Notes: generated by a model from the letters alone, not told the origin. Positions 40,743-49,928 are shown, counted from the first letter of the stretch. The stretch: 64,000 bases of DNA from Pyxidicoccus parkwaysis (GCF_017301735.1 NZ_CP071090.1:9476001-9540000); one strand, 5' to 3'. Translations and numbers: made by a program.

Positions 40743-41237
40743 TCAGCGCCGCAGCTCCGCGGGCACCCTGTCCAGCCACCCCACCTCCAGCACGGCCCAC
40801 AGGCCCAGCAGGATGGCCTCCGCCGCGTCGTGCTTCAGCGACGTGGGCTTCGCCGCGCCGGACCAGACGATGATTCTGCGCGCGAGCACGTCCGCCGCGT
40901 CCTTGGCCAGCGAGCCGCTGCGCTGCTCGCGCGCGTAGAGCAGCTTCTCCCGCCAGTCCTCCGCCGCCACCCGCAGCACGGGCAGGTCGCGCCGGAACGC
41001 CTCGCGCTCCCAGACGTCCGCCACCGGCCCGCCGCCCTCCAGCACCAGCCACGCCAGCGGCCCCACTCCGTGCAGCACGGAGGGCACCGCGCGCTTCAGC
41101 CGCGCCTGCGAGCCGAAGTTCTGCGAGCGGTACTCGCGCAGCCGCCCGTCGTGCCCGTACACCGCCAGCCCCGAGCGAAGCCCCAGGTCCACCGCGAGCA
41201 GCCGCCGCTCCTCCAGCGCCTCAGGCTCCGCGCCCAT
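40743..41237 (-). CDS. RuvC-like / RNase H-fold protein
   Basis: A 164-residue protein. The first strand LLAVDLGLRSGLAVY carries an Asp as in RuvC, WLVLEGGGP could supply the second acid, and the C-terminal SLKHDAAEAILLGLW matches the last RuvC-type acidic helix. That makes a Holliday junction resolvase-like or Cas/transposase-like fold likely, although no resolvase activity is implied. It begins inside the end of the DUF2378 gene (17-base overlap), so the two are cotranscribed. Its link to DUF2378 is unexplained. Confidence 0.65.
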   Translation of the reverse strand: MGAEPEALEERRLLAVDLGLRSGLAVYGHDGRLREYRSQNFGSQARLKRAVPSVLHGVGPLAWLVLEGGGPVADVWEREAFRRDLPVLRVAAEDWREKLLYAREQRSGSLAKDAADVLARRIIVWSGAAKPTSLKHDAAEAILLGLWAVLEVGWLDRVPAELRR

Positions 41238-41778
41238 CGCGCCAGGAGAGCCGGTAGGTGACGTGGTCTTCGTTGAACTCGTGCACGTGCACCTCGGGAT
41301 GGCGCGCGCCCGTGGCCCGCAAACCGGCGAGCAGCGCGCCCCGGGTGAAGTAGCGGATGGTGCCCGCCTCGTTCATCCAGAGGTGCACCTCCGTGGGGGA
41401 CACGTCCTCCAGGCGCACCTCCGTGTAGTTGTTCCCCGAGCGGAACATCTGCCGCGCCCGGCTGACGCCACGCCGTGGCCCCAGCAACTGGATGACGCCG
41501 AAGGCCGCGCGGCCCAGCACCGTCTCGCGGTAGCCGTCCACCATGCGCTCACCGAGCAGGCCGTAGCCCACCTCGTGGGGGACGTCCGGGTGCAATTCGC
41601 GCGCGGCCACGCGCACGGCGGAGCACCAGGTGTCGAAGCCGTAGGCCGGCTGGAGCTTGCGGTCCAGGTCCACGCCGACCTCCTTCAAGCGCTCCCGGAG
41701 GGTGGGGGTGACGCGCCCCACCAGACCTCTCACGAAGAGGCCTTCCAAGGTGTGCTCGAAGACCAGCTTCTCCGGCAT
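41221..41778 (-). CDS. DUF2378 family protein
   Basis: A 185-residue soluble protein of the Myxococcales-enriched DUF2378/TIGR02265 family, recognised by the opening MPEKLVFEHTLEGLFVRGL and a later VLGRAAFGVIQLLGPRRG with a C-terminal beta segment. Related to haem-NO-binding-like helical folds, but no haem ligand is asserted here. Function is unknown; the family is expanded in myxobacteria. It overlaps a RuvC-like gene downstream and is divergent from the next gene. Confidence 0.88.
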   Translation of the reverse strand: MPEKLVFEHTLEGLFVRGLVGRVTPTLRERLKEVGVDLDRKLQPAYGFDTWCSAVRVAARELHPDVPHEVGYGLLGERMVDGYRETVLGRAAFGVIQLLGPRRGVSRARQMFRSGNNYTEVRLEDVSPTEVHLWMNEAGTIRYFTRGALLAGLRATGARHPEVHVHEFNEDHVTYRLSWRDGRGA

Positions 41779-41834
41779 GCTCGGGAGTCTAACCCGGTCC
41801 GTATAGGATTGTGCGGGGAGGGGGAACGAATCCG

Positions 41835-42587
41835 ATGGGACTGCAACGACAACTGGCCATCCTGGCCATGAACGCCACGCCGCTGCCGGGGAAGACGAAC
41901 TTCCTGGAGGAGGCGGGCATCCCCACGCCGGTGCCTTCGGTGCCGGGCTCGATTGGGGCGGTGGCGCACGAGCCCTTCCTCGCGTTCGACACGAAGCGGC
42001 TGATGGACCTGCTGGTGGCCTTCACCATCGGCGACTTCCCGTCGGGCGGGGGGTGCTCGGAGTACTTCAACCCGAAGAGCCCCTGGTACAACGTGTTCTA
42101 CGGCGCGTACGGCGTGCGCTCTTACAAGCGCAACGGGAGCGCGTGGGGCTTCAAGAGCGACGGGCGTCCGGACGTGGAGGAGATGCTGGAGGTTCCGCAT
42201 CTCGATTACAACTTCCTCACGGCGGGGGAGCTGGGGTGTCCGGCCTCGCGAATGTGCTTCGAGGTGCTGGACGTGGCGTTGGGGCGCGAGGGGGCGTGGC
42301 ACACGGCGGACGTGGCGTGCCTGATTCCCAGCGGGCTGCACCGGGTGGAGGACGCGGAGGCGCCGGACCTCACGTACTACGCGGTGTTCGGCGTGCCGGA
42401 GGAGGACTACCTCGCCGGTGGCCGCGAGAGCTACGAGCCGGTGCGCATGCGCGGGCGCATGTACTGGCGTCCCGTGGCCGAGCGCCTCACGCTCGTCTGG
42501 GGAGGCTTGTGCCCCGAGACGCCCGAGGGGCAGAAGCTCATGCACACCATCATCGACACGATGGCGCCGCACTACGCGGTGAGGTGA
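41835..42587 (+). CDS. Uncharacterised soluble protein
   Basis: A 250-residue protein that I do not recognise. ATG 41835 has a purine-rich GGGGAGGGGGAA upstream. There is no signal sequence or membrane helix. It is rich in aromatic residues and Gly, with DFPSGGGCSEYFNPKSPWYN and several Tyr/Trp clusters, perhaps a beta-sandwich. It is transcribed away from DUF2378 and is followed 29 bp later by the metalloprotease-like lipoprotein. Confidence 0.65.
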   Translation: MGLQRQLAILAMNATPLPGKTNFLEEAGIPTPVPSVPGSIGAVAHEPFLAFDTKRLMDLLVAFTIGDFPSGGGCSEYFNPKSPWYNVFYGAYGVRSYKRNGSAWGFKSDGRPDVEEMLEVPHLDYNFLTAGELGCPASRMCFEVLDVALGREGAWHTADVACLIPSGLHRVEDAEAPDLTYYAVFGVPEEDYLAGGRESYEPVRMRGRMYWRPVAERLTLVWGGLCPETPEGQKLMHTIIDTMAPHYAVR

Positions 42588-42616
42588 GCCGCCGTCTATT
42601 CTGGGCGCGGGTCCCT

Positions 42617-43372
42617 ATGACATCTTTGAAGCGCATGGTGCCGCTCCTGCTTCTCGCCGGAGGATGCGCCACCACGCCCGCGCCCAACACCACCGCGCAC
42701 GAAGCCACCATCGCCAAGGGGCCCTGGTCCGAGGTCCCCGCCGTCGAGATGAGCTCGGGGGATGGCTCGATTCCCATCGGGCTGCTGCGAGACGTGGCGG
42801 ATGCGCTGCTCAAGCGTCCCGGCGCGAAGGTCTGTGACCCACAGACGCGACGTCCCATCCCGGGACTCTCCACGGAGTACTGCTCGACCATCTACGTCGC
42901 GGGAGAGCGCGGCGCCCTGTCATGGCGGGTCACGGCCCCCGTCTCAGGAGACAAGGGCTCATGCACTCCTTTCTTCCAAGTGGAGGATGAGGATTATCCA
43001 TCTGCCCAGGTATGGGTCGTGGGCTACGTCCACAACCATCCGTGTGGTGCGCCTCCTTCCTCGAATGACCTCGCGGCGTGGCCGACGGACGCCTTCAAAC
43101 CCTATGTCGCCATGGCCTCGGTACGTCTGGTACCTGGAAACCCGTTGCCCGCCGTATACGGCAACACCGCTGTCGAGATGGCCTCGGCCATCGTCGCTGA
43201 ACGGCAGGACGGCACCCGCATCTTCCTGCGCTACTTCCCGACGGGCGAAGTCCAGCAGTGGAGCAAATCCGGAGCGAGATGGGTCACGCTCGGAACCTGT
43301 GCCCCTCGCGGCAACAGCCGGAGTCGTACACCGCGCTGCAGTACTGAACCTCTACCGCTGTTGAGGGAGTAG
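42617..43372 (+). CDS. Lipoprotein with JAMM/DUF4329-like metal site
   Basis: A 251-residue lipoprotein (lipobox LAGGC near residue 17). Around residues 135-151 it reads YVHNHPCGAPPSSNDL: His-x-His-Pro, then Ser and Asp at JAMM/RadC spacing. A preceding LSTEYCSTIYV supplies a Glu at the place of the JAMM catalytic Glu. The arrangement fits DUF4329/JAB-like zinc metalloproteases. A zinc hydrolase acting in the envelope on peptides or isopeptides is inferred. A second small lipoprotein follows 9 bp later. Confidence 0.7.
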   Translation: MTSLKRMVPLLLLAGGCATTPAPNTTAHEATIAKGPWSEVPAVEMSSGDGSIPIGLLRDVADALLKRPGAKVCDPQTRRPIPGLSTEYCSTIYVAGERGALSWRVTAPVSGDKGSCTPFFQVEDEDYPSAQVWVVGYVHNHPCGAPPSSNDLAAWPTDAFKPYVAMASVRLVPGNPLPAVYGNTAVEMASAIVAERQDGTRIFLRYFPTGEVQQWSKSGARWVTLGTCAPRGNSRSRTPRCSTEPLPLLRE

Positions 43373-43381
43373 GCGACAGAC

Positions 43382-43897
43382 ATGTGGCGACAGATGCGCA
43401 AGGCCTGTGCGGTGACGGTGCTCGTGGGAACAGCGACGGGCTGTCACCTGCACGCCTCGAAGCGCCGGCAGATTGAGTGGCCCGACGAGGCTTCGACAGA
43501 GCTCGTTGCCCCATCCATGGAAGCAGGGGCCGCGCTCGCCGCGGCGGCCGCCATCCGCGAGCTCATCCAGACGAACACAGACCCGCGCCTGTTCAGCGGC
43601 TGCTCCAGTCCCGAGCAGGGATTGAATGCTGTCGTCTTCAAGCACCAGGCTTCGGGCCTCTACTTCGTCGTCCTCGAGCAGCGCTTCGACCGATGTGGTG
43701 GCCCCTCCGGACGGGTGCTCGACTGGTGGCACGAATACGCCGTGACGCCCCAGGGAGAGATTGTCGCAGAGGCTCCACAGGGAGAAGGCGAAGCTCCAGC
43801 CCCACCCGTCAGCCCGAGCCCACCGACTCCCGAGCCATCACCATCGCCGGGCCCCCAATCCGAGCCCGCAGCCATGCCTCCTGAGCCCGGTCCCTGA
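43382..43897 (+). CDS. Small lipoprotein paired with JAMM-like lipoprotein
   Basis: A 171-residue lipoprotein with lipobox TATGC (near residue 21), a compact domain (about 30-120, with CSSPEQGLNAVVFKHQ and a pair of Cys) and a Pro/Ser/Glu-rich disordered tail. It is 9 bp downstream of the JAMM-like lipoprotein gene, so they are cotranscribed and probably function together, as enzyme with inhibitor, partner or substrate. I recognise no family. Confidence 0.68.
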   Translation: MWRQMRKACAVTVLVGTATGCHLHASKRRQIEWPDEASTELVAPSMEAGAALAAAAAIRELIQTNTDPRLFSGCSSPEQGLNAVVFKHQASGLYFVVLEQRFDRCGGPSGRVLDWWHEYAVTPQGEIVAEAPQGEGEAPAPPVSPSPPTPEPSPSPGPQSEPAAMPPEPGP

Positions 43898-43917
43898 GCG
43901 ACTCCCGGCAACATCAC

Positions 43918-43946
43918 GGGCCCGTGGCGTCCCACACCACGGGCCC
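43918..43946. terminator. Bidirectional hairpin
   Basis: GGGCCCGTGG (43918-43927) and CCACGGGCCC (43937-43946) pair perfectly with a 9-base loop, between the convergent lipoprotein gene and RND pump gene. Confidence 0.7.
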
Positions 43947-43954
43947 TGACTTCC

Positions 43955-46900
43955 TCAGGCCGCCTTGCCCGGCCCGTGCTCGACAGCGGGCACGTCAGGC
44001 GTAGCCGGAGTCTGCGTGACGCGGCGGCGGCGGATGCCGAGCAACGACGTCACCCGCTCCACCATCCACTCCATGCCCGTGAACACCACCGGCACCACCA
44101 GCAGCGTGAGGAACGTGGACGTAATCACGCCACCAATCACCGCAATCGCCATGGGCGCGCGGAACTCCGAGCCCGTGCCCGTGCCAATCGCCGTGGGCAC
44201 CATGCCAATGGCCATCGCCGCGCTCGTCATCAGGATGGGCCGCAGACGCCGAGGTCCCGCCTTCAGCAGCGCCGCGTCCACCGTGTCGCCCTCGCGCAGG
44301 TGCGCCAGCGCTCCGTCGATGAGCAGAATCGCGTTCTTCGTCACCAGGCCCATCAACAGGATGATGCCAATCATCGCGCCCATCGACAGGTGGTAGCCCG
44401 TCACCACCAACCCCAGCAGCGCGCCCACCAGCGCCAGCGGCAGCGACACCATGATGGTCACCGGGTGGACGAAGGACTCGAACTGGCTCGCCAGCACCAT
44501 GTAGATGAAGACGAACGCCAACAGGAACGCCGTGCCGAACGCGTCGTTCTGCTCGTCCAGGTTCTTCATCTGGCCGTCGTACCGGATGGCGTACCCCGCG
44601 GGCAGCGGCTGCTCCGCCACGCGCTGCTTCAGCGCCTTGGCGATGTCACCCAGCGCCGCGCCCTTCCCCATCTGCGCGTAGACGGCAATCTGCCGCTCGC
44701 GGTTGTCGTGCTCGATGACGCTGGGCCCGTCCTTCAATTCCACCACCGCCAGGTCCGTCACCGGCCGCAGGCCCTGCGGCGTGTACACCTCCAGCTCGCG
44801 CACCCGCTCCGGCGTGGCCCTGTCCCGCTCCGACAGCCGCACGCGGATGTCCGTCTCCGTCGTGCCCTCGCGCAGCTTCGCCACCACGTCACCGCTGATG
44901 GCCAGCCGCAGCTGCGTGGCCAGCGCCGCCGCATTCACGTCCGCGTCGCTCGCGCGCGCCCGGTCGATGCGCACCTGCATCTCCGGCTTCGGCGGGTTGG
45001 CCTCCACGCGCACGTCCGCCGTGCCCGGCAGCTCGCGGAGGATGCCGGCGATGCGCTCGGCCTCCTGCGTGACGCGCGGCAGGTCCGGGCCCGTGATTCG
45101 CACCATGATGGGGTAGTAGTCGCCCAGGCCCTCCAGCATCGGCGGGTCGCTCAGGTTGACCCGCGTGGCCACCAGCGCCGGGGCGAGCCGCGCGCGCGCA
45201 TCCTCCTTCAGCGACTGCACGCCCCGCTCACGCGCGTCCTTGGGCAGCGTCAGCACGCGCATGCGCGCCTTGTTCACGTCGCCGTTGTTGCCGACGATGG
45301 AGTAGATGTCCGTCACCTCGGGGATGGCCTTGATGAGCGCCTCGGCCTCCGCGGTGCGCGCCTGCGTCTCCGCCAGGCTCGCCGAGTCCGGCAGCGTCAG
45401 GTCCACCAGGAACTGCGAGCGGTCCTCCGGCGACATGAACTCCACGCCCAGCCGGCTCGCCGCGCCGAACGACAGCACCAGCACCAGCAAGGTGATGCCG
45501 ATGGTGCTCCACTTGTGCCCCAGCACCCAGCGCAGCAGGCCCTCGTAGACGCGCTCGGTGCCGTCCAGGAAGCCGCGCAGCCCGGCGGCCACCGCGTTCT
45601 CCCGGTGCGTCTCGCCCGGCATGCGCGGACGCGCGAGCCGCGCCGACAGCATCGGGTCCAGCGTGAAGGAGATGAACAGCGACACCAGCACCGCCACGGA
45701 GATGGTGATGCCGAACTGCTTGAAGAACTGCCCGACGATGCCGGGCATGAAGGCCACCGGCACGAACACCGCCACCAGCGACATGGTGGTGGCGAGCACC
45801 GCGAGGCCCACGTCCCGAGTGCCCTTGGACGCCGCGCTCACCGGGTCCTCGCCCTGCTCCAGCCGGTGCGTAATCGCCTCGCGCACCACCACCGCGTCGT
45901 CGATGAGCAGACCGATGGCGAGCGACAGCGCCAGCAGCGTCATCTGGTTCAGCGTGTAGTCCAGCACGTACATGATGAAGAACGTGCCGATGACCGAGGT
46001 GGGCAGCGCCAGCGAGGAGATGAAGGTGCCGCGCGCGTCCAGCAGGAACATCAGGATGATGAGCACCGCCATGGCGCCGCCGAAGACGAGGGCAATCCAC
46101 ACCTCGTGGGCGTTGGCCTTGATGAGCACCGACTGGTCGATGAGCAGCGTGGCCGCGAAGCCGTTGCCCACCGCGGGCGCCATCTGCGCCATCACCTTCT
46201 TCACCGCCTGGCTCACCGCCAGCGTGTTGGAGCCCGGCTGCTTCACGATTTCGAGGATGACGGCGTCCTGGCCGTTGAGGCGCGCCAGCGTGCGCCGCTC
46301 CGCCACGCCGTCCGTCACCGTGGCGATTTCCTCCAGGCGCACCTGCGCGCCCGTCTTGCTGCGCGCCACCGGCAGCACGCGAATCTCCTCCACGCCCTTG
46401 AACTGGCCCAGCGAGCGCACCGTCAACTCGCTGGCCCCGAGCTGGAGCCGGCCCGCCGGCAGGTCCAGGTTCTCCGCGCCCACGCGCTGGGCAATGGCCA
46501 GCGGGGACACGCCCGCCGCGCGCGCCTTGTCCAGGTCGATGTCGATTTGAATCTCGCGCGTGTCGCCGCCGGTGACGCGCACCTCCGCGGCGCCCTCCAA
46601 CTGCGCGAGCGCGGGGGTGATGCGGTCATCGATGAGCCGGCGCAATTCCTGCGACGGCAGGTTCGCGGACACCGCGTAGGTGAGGATGGGCGTGGCGGAC
46701 AGGTCCACGCGGCCGATGACGGGCGCGTCCGCGTCCTGCGGCAGCTTGTTGACGATGCCCGCCACCTTGTCGCGCACGTCCTGTACCGCGCGGTCCAGCG
46801 GCGCGGTCAGCTTGAACTGCACCACCACCGTGCCGAGATTCTCGCGGCTGAAGGAGTGAATCTTGTCCACGCCGCTGATGCCGGCGACGGCGTCTTCCAG

Positions 46901-47098
46901 GGGCTTGACGACCTGCGTTTCGATTTCGCCGGGGCCCGCGCCTTTGTAGACGGTGTTGATGATGACCACCGGGAAGGACACGTCCGGGTACAGGTCCGTG
47001 CCCACGCGCCCCAGGCCCATGAGGCCCAGGACGATGAGACAGAGCGACAGCATGGCCGTGAAGACGGGCCGGCGGATGGAGACGTCGCTGAGAAACAT
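43955..47098 (-). CDS. RND efflux pump permease
   Basis: A 1047-residue inner-membrane proton-driven exporter of the AcrB/HAE1 family, with 12 membrane helices and two large periplasmic loops. The proton-relay acids are in GLLIDDAVVVREAI (TM4). The N-terminus has the family opening FLSDVSIRRPVFTAML. It lies 36 bp after the adaptor gene in a TetR-adaptor-pump operon and would need an outer-membrane channel encoded elsewhere. Substrates cannot be predicted. Confidence 0.95.
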   Translation of the reverse strand: MFLSDVSIRRPVFTAMLSLCLIVLGLMGLGRVGTDLYPDVSFPVVIINTVYKGAGPGEIETQVVKPLEDAVAGISGVDKIHSFSRENLGTVVVQFKLTAPLDRAVQDVRDKVAGIVNKLPQDADAPVIGRVDLSATPILTYAVSANLPSQELRRLIDDRITPALAQLEGAAEVRVTGGDTREIQIDIDLDKARAAGVSPLAIAQRVGAENLDLPAGRLQLGASELTVRSLGQFKGVEEIRVLPVARSKTGAQVRLEEIATVTDGVAERRTLARLNGQDAVILEIVKQPGSNTLAVSQAVKKVMAQMAPAVGNGFAATLLIDQSVLIKANAHEVWIALVFGGAMAVLIILMFLLDARGTFISSLALPTSVIGTFFIMYVLDYTLNQMTLLALSLAIGLLIDDAVVVREAITHRLEQGEDPVSAASKGTRDVGLAVLATTMSLVAVFVPVAFMPGIVGQFFKQFGITISVAVLVSLFISFTLDPMLSARLARPRMPGETHRENAVAAGLRGFLDGTERVYEGLLRWVLGHKWSTIGITLLVLVLSFGAASRLGVEFMSPEDRSQFLVDLTLPDSASLAETQARTAEAEALIKAIPEVTDIYSIVGNNGDVNKARMRVLTLPKDARERGVQSLKEDARARLAPALVATRVNLSDPPMLEGLGDYYPIMVRITGPDLPRVTQEAERIAGILRELPGTADVRVEANPPKPEMQVRIDRARASDADVNAAALATQLRLAISGDVVAKLREGTTETDIRVRLSERDRATPERVRELEVYTPQGLRPVTDLAVVELKDGPSVIEHDNRERQIAVYAQMGKGAALGDIAKALKQRVAEQPLPAGYAIRYDGQMKNLDEQNDAFGTAFLLAFVFIYMVLASQFESFVHPVTIMVSLPLALVGALLGLVVTGYHLSMGAMIGIILLMGLVTKNAILLIDGALAHLREGDTVDAALLKAGPRRLRPILMTSAAMAIGMVPTAIGTGTGSEFRAPMAIAVIGGVITSTFLTLLVVPVVFTGMEWMVERVTSLLGIRRRRVTQTPATPDVPAVEHGPGKAA

Positions 47099-47134
47099 GG
47101 GGAGGCTCCAGTTGGGCCTTGCAAAAAGGGGCGG

Positions 47135-48241
47135 CTACTTCACGGAGACGCGGGTGCCCTGCGAGAGGCCCGGCGTCGGGTAGTCGATGACGGACTCCAG
47201 CGGCGTGGGGGCCAGCACCACCACCTCGCGCTCGCGCCGCTCCAGCACCTGCACGTCCACGCGCCGCACCTCGCCGCCCGTCACCACCCAGACGTGGTCA
47301 CCGTTGTTGGACGCCAGCGCGGTGCCCGGCACCACCTGCGCGGCCTGCGACTCGCCCAGGGGCAGCACCGCGCGCGCCAGCGTGTGCGCCACGAAGCGGC
47401 CGTCCGCGTTGGGCACGGCCAGCTCCACCGGCACGCGGCGGGAGGCGGCCTCCGCGGAGGGGAGGATGGTGCGCACCACCGCCTCGTCCGACGAGGCCTT
47501 CGCGCCGATGGACTCCACGCGCACCTTCACGCCGGGCTTGAGGCGCGAGCGCATGGACTCGGCCACCGTCGTCTTGAGCAGCAGCGTGTCCAGGTTCTCC
47601 AGCGTGAAGAGCGGCGAGCCCGGGCCCACCGTGGCGCCCGTCTGCTCCGGCGCGTCGATGATGGTGCCCGCGAAGGGCGCGCGCAGGTCATGCCGGCGGC
47701 GCGCGGCGCGGGCCTGGGCGAGCTGCGCCTTCGCGGCCAGGAGCTGCGCCTGGGCCTGCGCGGCGGTGGCGGCGGTGGAGCGGTTCTGCAAGTCGCTCAC
47801 CCCACCCTCCTGCTGGAGTTTCACGTTGCGCGCGGCCACGTCCGCGGCCATGGCGGCGCCAGCCTCGGCGGCGGCCACCGCGGCCTCGGCCTGGGCCACC
47901 TGCGCGTCGGAGATTTCCGGGTCCAGCTGCGCCAGCACGTCGCCCTTCTTCACCACCTGGCCCTTCGTCACCTTCACGGCGGCGAGCCGGCCGCCCACCT
48001 CGAAGCCGACCTGGAGGCCCTGCGCGGGGAACAGCGTGCCCGTCACCTGCTCGCTCGGCGAGGCCTGGACGGTGCGCGCGGGGACGACCTTCACGGCCGG
48101 CGCCGCCTCGGGGGTGGCCACGGGCACCGTCGGCGTCGAGGAGGCGTCCGCCTTCTGGCAGGCGGACAGTGACAGCGCGGCGGTGGCCAGGCCGACGGCG
48201 GCGAGCGCGCGGGCGGAGGACGGCTTCCGGGTGGGGTTCAC
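47135..48241 (-). CDS. RND periplasmic adaptor lipoprotein
   Basis: A 368-residue membrane-fusion protein with lipobox SLSAC (near residue 28). It has a lipoyl/barrel-sandwich region (GGRLAAVKVTKGQVVKKGDVLAQLD), an alpha-hairpin of Ala/Gln-rich heptads (about 110-170), the returning lipoyl half (APFAGTIIDA) and a beta-barrel domain. It bridges the inner-membrane pump and an outer-membrane channel. GTG 48241 overlaps the regulator stop as GTGA. Confidence 0.93.
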   Translation of the reverse strand: MNPTRKPSSARALAAVGLATAALSLSACQKADASSTPTVPVATPEAAPAVKVVPARTVQASPSEQVTGTLFPAQGLQVGFEVGGRLAAVKVTKGQVVKKGDVLAQLDPEISDAQVAQAEAAVAAAEAGAAMAADVAARNVKLQQEGGVSDLQNRSTAATAAQAQAQLLAAKAQLAQARAARRRHDLRAPFAGTIIDAPEQTGATVGPGSPLFTLENLDTLLLKTTVAESMRSRLKPGVKVRVESIGAKASSDEAVVRTILPSAEAASRRVPVELAVPNADGRFVAHTLARAVLPLGESQAAQVVPGTALASNNGDHVWVVTGGEVRRVDVQVLERREREVVVLAPTPLESVIDYPTPGLSQGTRVSVK

Positions 48242-49068
48242 TTGGGTTTCCTCGGGGTGCTGCGAGTTTTTGCGCGGGCGGCGGGCCGGCGCGTGGAAGG
48301 GGATGAAGGACGGGAGGCGCGGGCGGACAGGGCGCGGATGCGCGCCGGGGCCTTCCTTGGAGCTTCGTGGGGCGGAGCTTCGTGGGGCGCCTCGGCCGGA
48401 GCGTCATCCGAAGATGCCAGACGCGGCATGGTGCCCTCCTGCAACAGCCGCTGGAGCGTGCGGGACCAGGCCTTCAGGTCCGGCTTCTCCTGCATGCGCG
48501 CCATCTGCTTGGACAGGAGCAGGAACGTGCCGACGATGACGGAGCCGAACAGGTGCGGGTCCATCTTCCCGTCCACCGCGCCGGCCTCCTGCAGGCGCTG
48601 GAAGTTCTGGGCGATGCGCTCCACCTGCGCGTCCGTCACGCGCCACAAGAGCGACTCGAACTCCGTGCCATGGCTGCCGCTGAGCAGCACCACCGCGACG
48701 TCACGGTGGTCCCACACCCACTCCATGACCTCCAAATCTGACGCGGCCTCCAGCTCGATGAGCTGCTTGAAGCGCTCGCTGTGCTCCCGCCTGTCTTTCG
48801 GGCCGGGCACGCCGTGCTCCTCGAAGAAGCGCTCGACCTGCTCCATGCGCCGCTCGTTCAGCGCGTCCAGCCCGGACTGGAAGGTGCCCACCACCTCGGC
48901 GAAGAGGGCCTCCTTCGAGGGGAAGTGCAGGTAGAAGGCGCCCTTCGACAGGCCACACGCGGCGGTGATGTCTTCAATCCGCGCGCCGCGCAGGCCCTTG
49001 CGGGCGAACTCCGCCCGGGCGGCGGCCACCAGGGCGCTGCGAGCATGAGGGTCCGCGGGACGAGCCAT
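48238..49068 (-). CDS. TetR-family repressor of the efflux operon
   Basis: A 276-residue TetR/AcrR regulator. The helix-turn-helix is ITAACGLSKGAFYLHFPSKE (about 36-55); the C-terminal ligand domain spans about 70-210. An unusual tail after residue 215 is rich in Ala, Pro, Glu, Arg and Lys and may be disordered. As first gene of the operon it probably represses itself and the pump until a ligand binds. A palindromic operator sits just upstream. Confidence 0.9.
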   Translation of the reverse strand: MARPADPHARSALVAAARAEFARKGLRGARIEDITAACGLSKGAFYLHFPSKEALFAEVVGTFQSGLDALNERRMEQVERFFEEHGVPGPKDRREHSERFKQLIELEAASDLEVMEWVWDHRDVAVVLLSGSHGTEFESLLWRVTDAQVERIAQNFQRLQEAGAVDGKMDPHLFGSVIVGTFLLLSKQMARMQEKPDLKAWSRTLQRLLQEGTMPRLASSDDAPAEAPHEAPPHEAPRKAPARIRALSARASRPSSPSTRRPAARAKTRSTPRKPK

Positions 49069-49077
49069 GACGGCCCG

Positions 49078-49133
49078 TTACTAACCCGCCGGTCAGAAAC
49101 AACGCAAACGACGCTGAATCGCGGGTCAGAAAC
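49078..49133. promoter_or_regulatory. Probable TetR operator with second half site
   Basis: TTACTAACC (49078-49086), 4-base centre, GGTCAGAAA (49091-49099): an imperfect palindrome (7 of 9 positions) that starts 10 bases upstream of the tetR start. GGTCAGAAAC recurs at 49124-49133, 33 bp away on the same helical face. Confidence 0.65.
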
Positions 49134-49226
49134 CCACACTGCGCGGCTTATGTTTTTGTGAAGAAGCAGCCTCCCACACCGGGGACAAGGTGCGCTGGCG
49201 ACACGCCCCTTGCCCTCGCGGGCGGG

Positions 49227-49928
49227 TCAGGTGCCCTCGGGGCGCGGCTTCACGGGGGCGGCGAGGGCGGTGCAGAGGGGGCAGGCGCTGGGGCCGTGGG
49301 GGATGTCGCGGCGGTGGAGGTCCAGTACGGCGCGGGAGATTTCGGCCAGCTCCCGGCGCACCTCGCGGCGGGCGCCCTTCACCCGGGCGATGCGCATGTT
49401 GTCGTAGGCGGTCGTCTGGTGGCGCATCCAGGCGATGACGGCGGCCTCGGCGCGGCGTTCGATGGGAATGCGCTCGGTGCGGGCCACGGTGCCGCTGCCC
49501 ACCGGGGTGGCGTGGGCGGAGACGAGGACGGCCAGCCGCTTCGCGTGGGGCAGCCAGGCCGGGGCGAAGGCCAGGAAGCGCAGCACGGCGTTGGCGAAGT
49601 CCACCTCGTAGTCGGCCTGCTCGCGGGCGCGGCGCTCCCGGCCGGCGGCCAGCTTCTTCTCGTAGGCGGGGGTGGCGCGCTCGGCGTCGAGCACCGCGCG
49701 GGCACGGACGATGTGGGCCTCCGGCGCCCACACTCCGCGCGAGAAGAGCTTGCGCCCCACCTTCTCCACCACCGTCCACGAGGGGCCGGCGGCCTTTACG
49801 CGGCGGGTGAGGCCGGCGTCTCCCGGGGGCAGGAGGGCCCAGCCCTCGGGCACGGCGAGGACGCGGCCGTCCTGGGTGCGCACACGGCGGGGGTCTGCGG
49901 TGGGGCCTACGGTCAGGGAGTCGGACAT
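49227..49928 (-). CDS. DUF2293 protein
   Basis: A 233-residue soluble protein with a C-terminal DUF2293 domain, marked by AVIAWMRHQTTAYDNMRI and the basic VKGARREVRRELAE that follows. The N-terminal half (VLAVPEGWALLPPGDAGLTRRV) is conserved only in outline. It ends with a CPLC pair that could bind metal. Basic character suggests nucleic acid contact, but no function is known for the family. It stands alone upstream of the tetR promoter region. Confidence 0.83.
   Translation of the reverse strand: MSDSLTVGPTADPRRVRTQDGRVLAVPEGWALLPPGDAGLTRRVKAAGPSWTVVEKVGRKLFSRGVWAPEAHIVRARAVLDAERATPAYEKKLAAGRERRAREQADYEVDFANAVLRFLAFAPAWLPHAKRLAVLVSAHATPVGSGTVARTERIPIERRAEAAVIAWMRHQTTAYDNMRIARVKGARREVRRELAEISRAVLDLHRRDIPHGPSACPLCTALAAPVKPRPEGT

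Noticed and set aside
43976..48172. A 1398-codon open frame opposite the RND pump and adaptor genes
   Set aside because: It spans two real genes on the other strand and has antisense composition with no domain.
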